A stretch of 64,000 nt of DNA, from NCBI GenBank assembly GCA_900473185.1, contig UCKU01000027.1:99237-163236 (forward strand). The letters run 5' to 3'. A model generated the notes under the pieces. The model was given only the letters and a program-made list of their open reading frames with translations. It was not told where the DNA came from and ran no database searches. Position 1 is the first letter of the stretch; the number at the start of each line of letters is the position of its first letter. Source of the DNA: Hyphomicrobiales bacterium (GTDB lineage Bacteria > Pseudomonadota > Alphaproteobacteria > Rhizobiales > Rhizobiaceae). Both the position numbers and the translations under genes were made by a program. Shown here one piece after another: positions 63,665 through 64,000 of the stretch.

Positions 63665-64000
63665 GTGACAGAAGACGAAGTCGAACCGGCAGATACCGAC
63701 CACGAGACTGAGCACCAGGAGCCTCGCGCTCGCTGGGGTGTTGTCGCGTCCGTGCTTCTGCATGTTCCAGTCGTCGCGCTTCTGATTTTCGGCCTGCCGA
63801 AGATCGAGGCGAAGCCCGCTGAAGACGAGACCGTGAAGGTGGAACTCGTCCCGCCGCCGGAGGAGAAGAAGCCGGAGGAAAAGCCGAAAGAGGAGGAGAA
63901 ACCTCAGGAGCAGGCGAAAGCCGAGCCACCTCCACCGCCGCCACCGCCGCCACCGCCACCAACAGAGGCTGCAGAGCCTCAAACGAAGGCGCAGTCACGC
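63665..64000 (+). CDS. TonB-like/DUF930-type protein, partial at window edge
   Basis: 112 codons are visible, frame open to the end. A GTG start is proposed at 63665 (VTEDEVEPADTDHETEHQE); an earlier TTG is possible. A transmembrane helix (GVVASVLLHVPVVALLIFGLP) is followed by a KPEEKP/EEEKP charged repeat tract and a run of about 13 prolines, exactly the TonB-type periplasmic spacer. Because the previous gene has the same anchor-linker plan and a DUF930 domain, this is probably a paralogue. The C-terminal domain lies outside the window, so TonB itself is not excluded. Confidence 0.7.
   Translation, partial: MTEDEVEPADTDHETEHQEPRARWGVVASVLLHVPVVALLIFGLPKIEAKPAEDETVKVELVPPPEEKKPEEKPKEEEKPQEQAKAEPPPPPPPPPPPPTEAAEPQTKAQSR

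Overview
The window looks like a chromosomal segment of a Rhizobiaceae alphaproteobacterium, most likely Rhizobium or a close relative. Evidence is the high-GC coding sequence, the mannosyltransferase LpcC, the lsrB-trxB pair with two tandem AbcR-type small RNAs beside it, a PetP/PetR-type regulatory operon, BA14K and DUF930 proteins, an alphaproteobacterial LexA box and two RIME-like intergenic elements. No phage, transposase, CRISPR array, rRNA or tRNA was seen. This is core chromosome with small scars of gene loss.

Left part (1-20 kb): a minus-strand operon lgt - midA-like - pgeF - M24 peptidase; a UbiK-like gene; ybjN-like - proC followed by a csaA-like gene broken by an amber codon; an MBL hydrolase and DUF1349 pair; an SH3 protein; the 3' third of a branched-chain aminotransferase gene (relic); a MarR - response regulator - histidine kinase operon; a divergent HxlR/SDR pair; BA14K and cspA; a DMT transporter; a soluble sugar dehydrogenase; and aspartate aminotransferase.

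Middle (20-50 kb): a ChaA-type antiporter; a LysR/NAD(P)-binding protein pair; an APH(6)-like kinase; an ArsR - MFS - old-yellow-enzyme operon; tandem AbcR RNAs, lsrB, trxB and an Lrp regulator; a greA - lpcC - glycosyltransferase run; a LexA box in front of a truncated radical-SAM repair gene; a DUF2235 hydrolase; carB; an alcohol dehydrogenase; a membrane LytTR regulator; a zinc peptidase; an aldo/keto reductase with divergent LysR; MFS and MATE exporters; and carA.

Right part (49-64 kb) is the macromolecular synthesis region: yqeY, dnaG - recQ, cupin, methyltransferase, kbl - tdh - GFA, an L,D-transpeptidase, rpoD (housekeeping sigma), a GYD protein and two adjacent TonB-like/DUF930 genes, the last cut by the window edge.

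Functional themes are central metabolism (carA/carB, proC, aatA, kbl/tdh), envelope assembly (lgt, lpcC, L,D-transpeptidase, pgeF), redox and electrophile stress (lsrB, trxB, ArsR - MFS - OYE) and replication/transcription (dnaG, recQ, greA, rpoD). The most informative points are the AbcR tandem locus, the LexA box left in front of a gene fragment, the amber codon in csaA, the ilvE relic, and an unexplained terminator-bounded region upstream of dnaG. I did not find a clearly new multi-gene system. All functions are assigned by reading motifs and gene order, without database searches.
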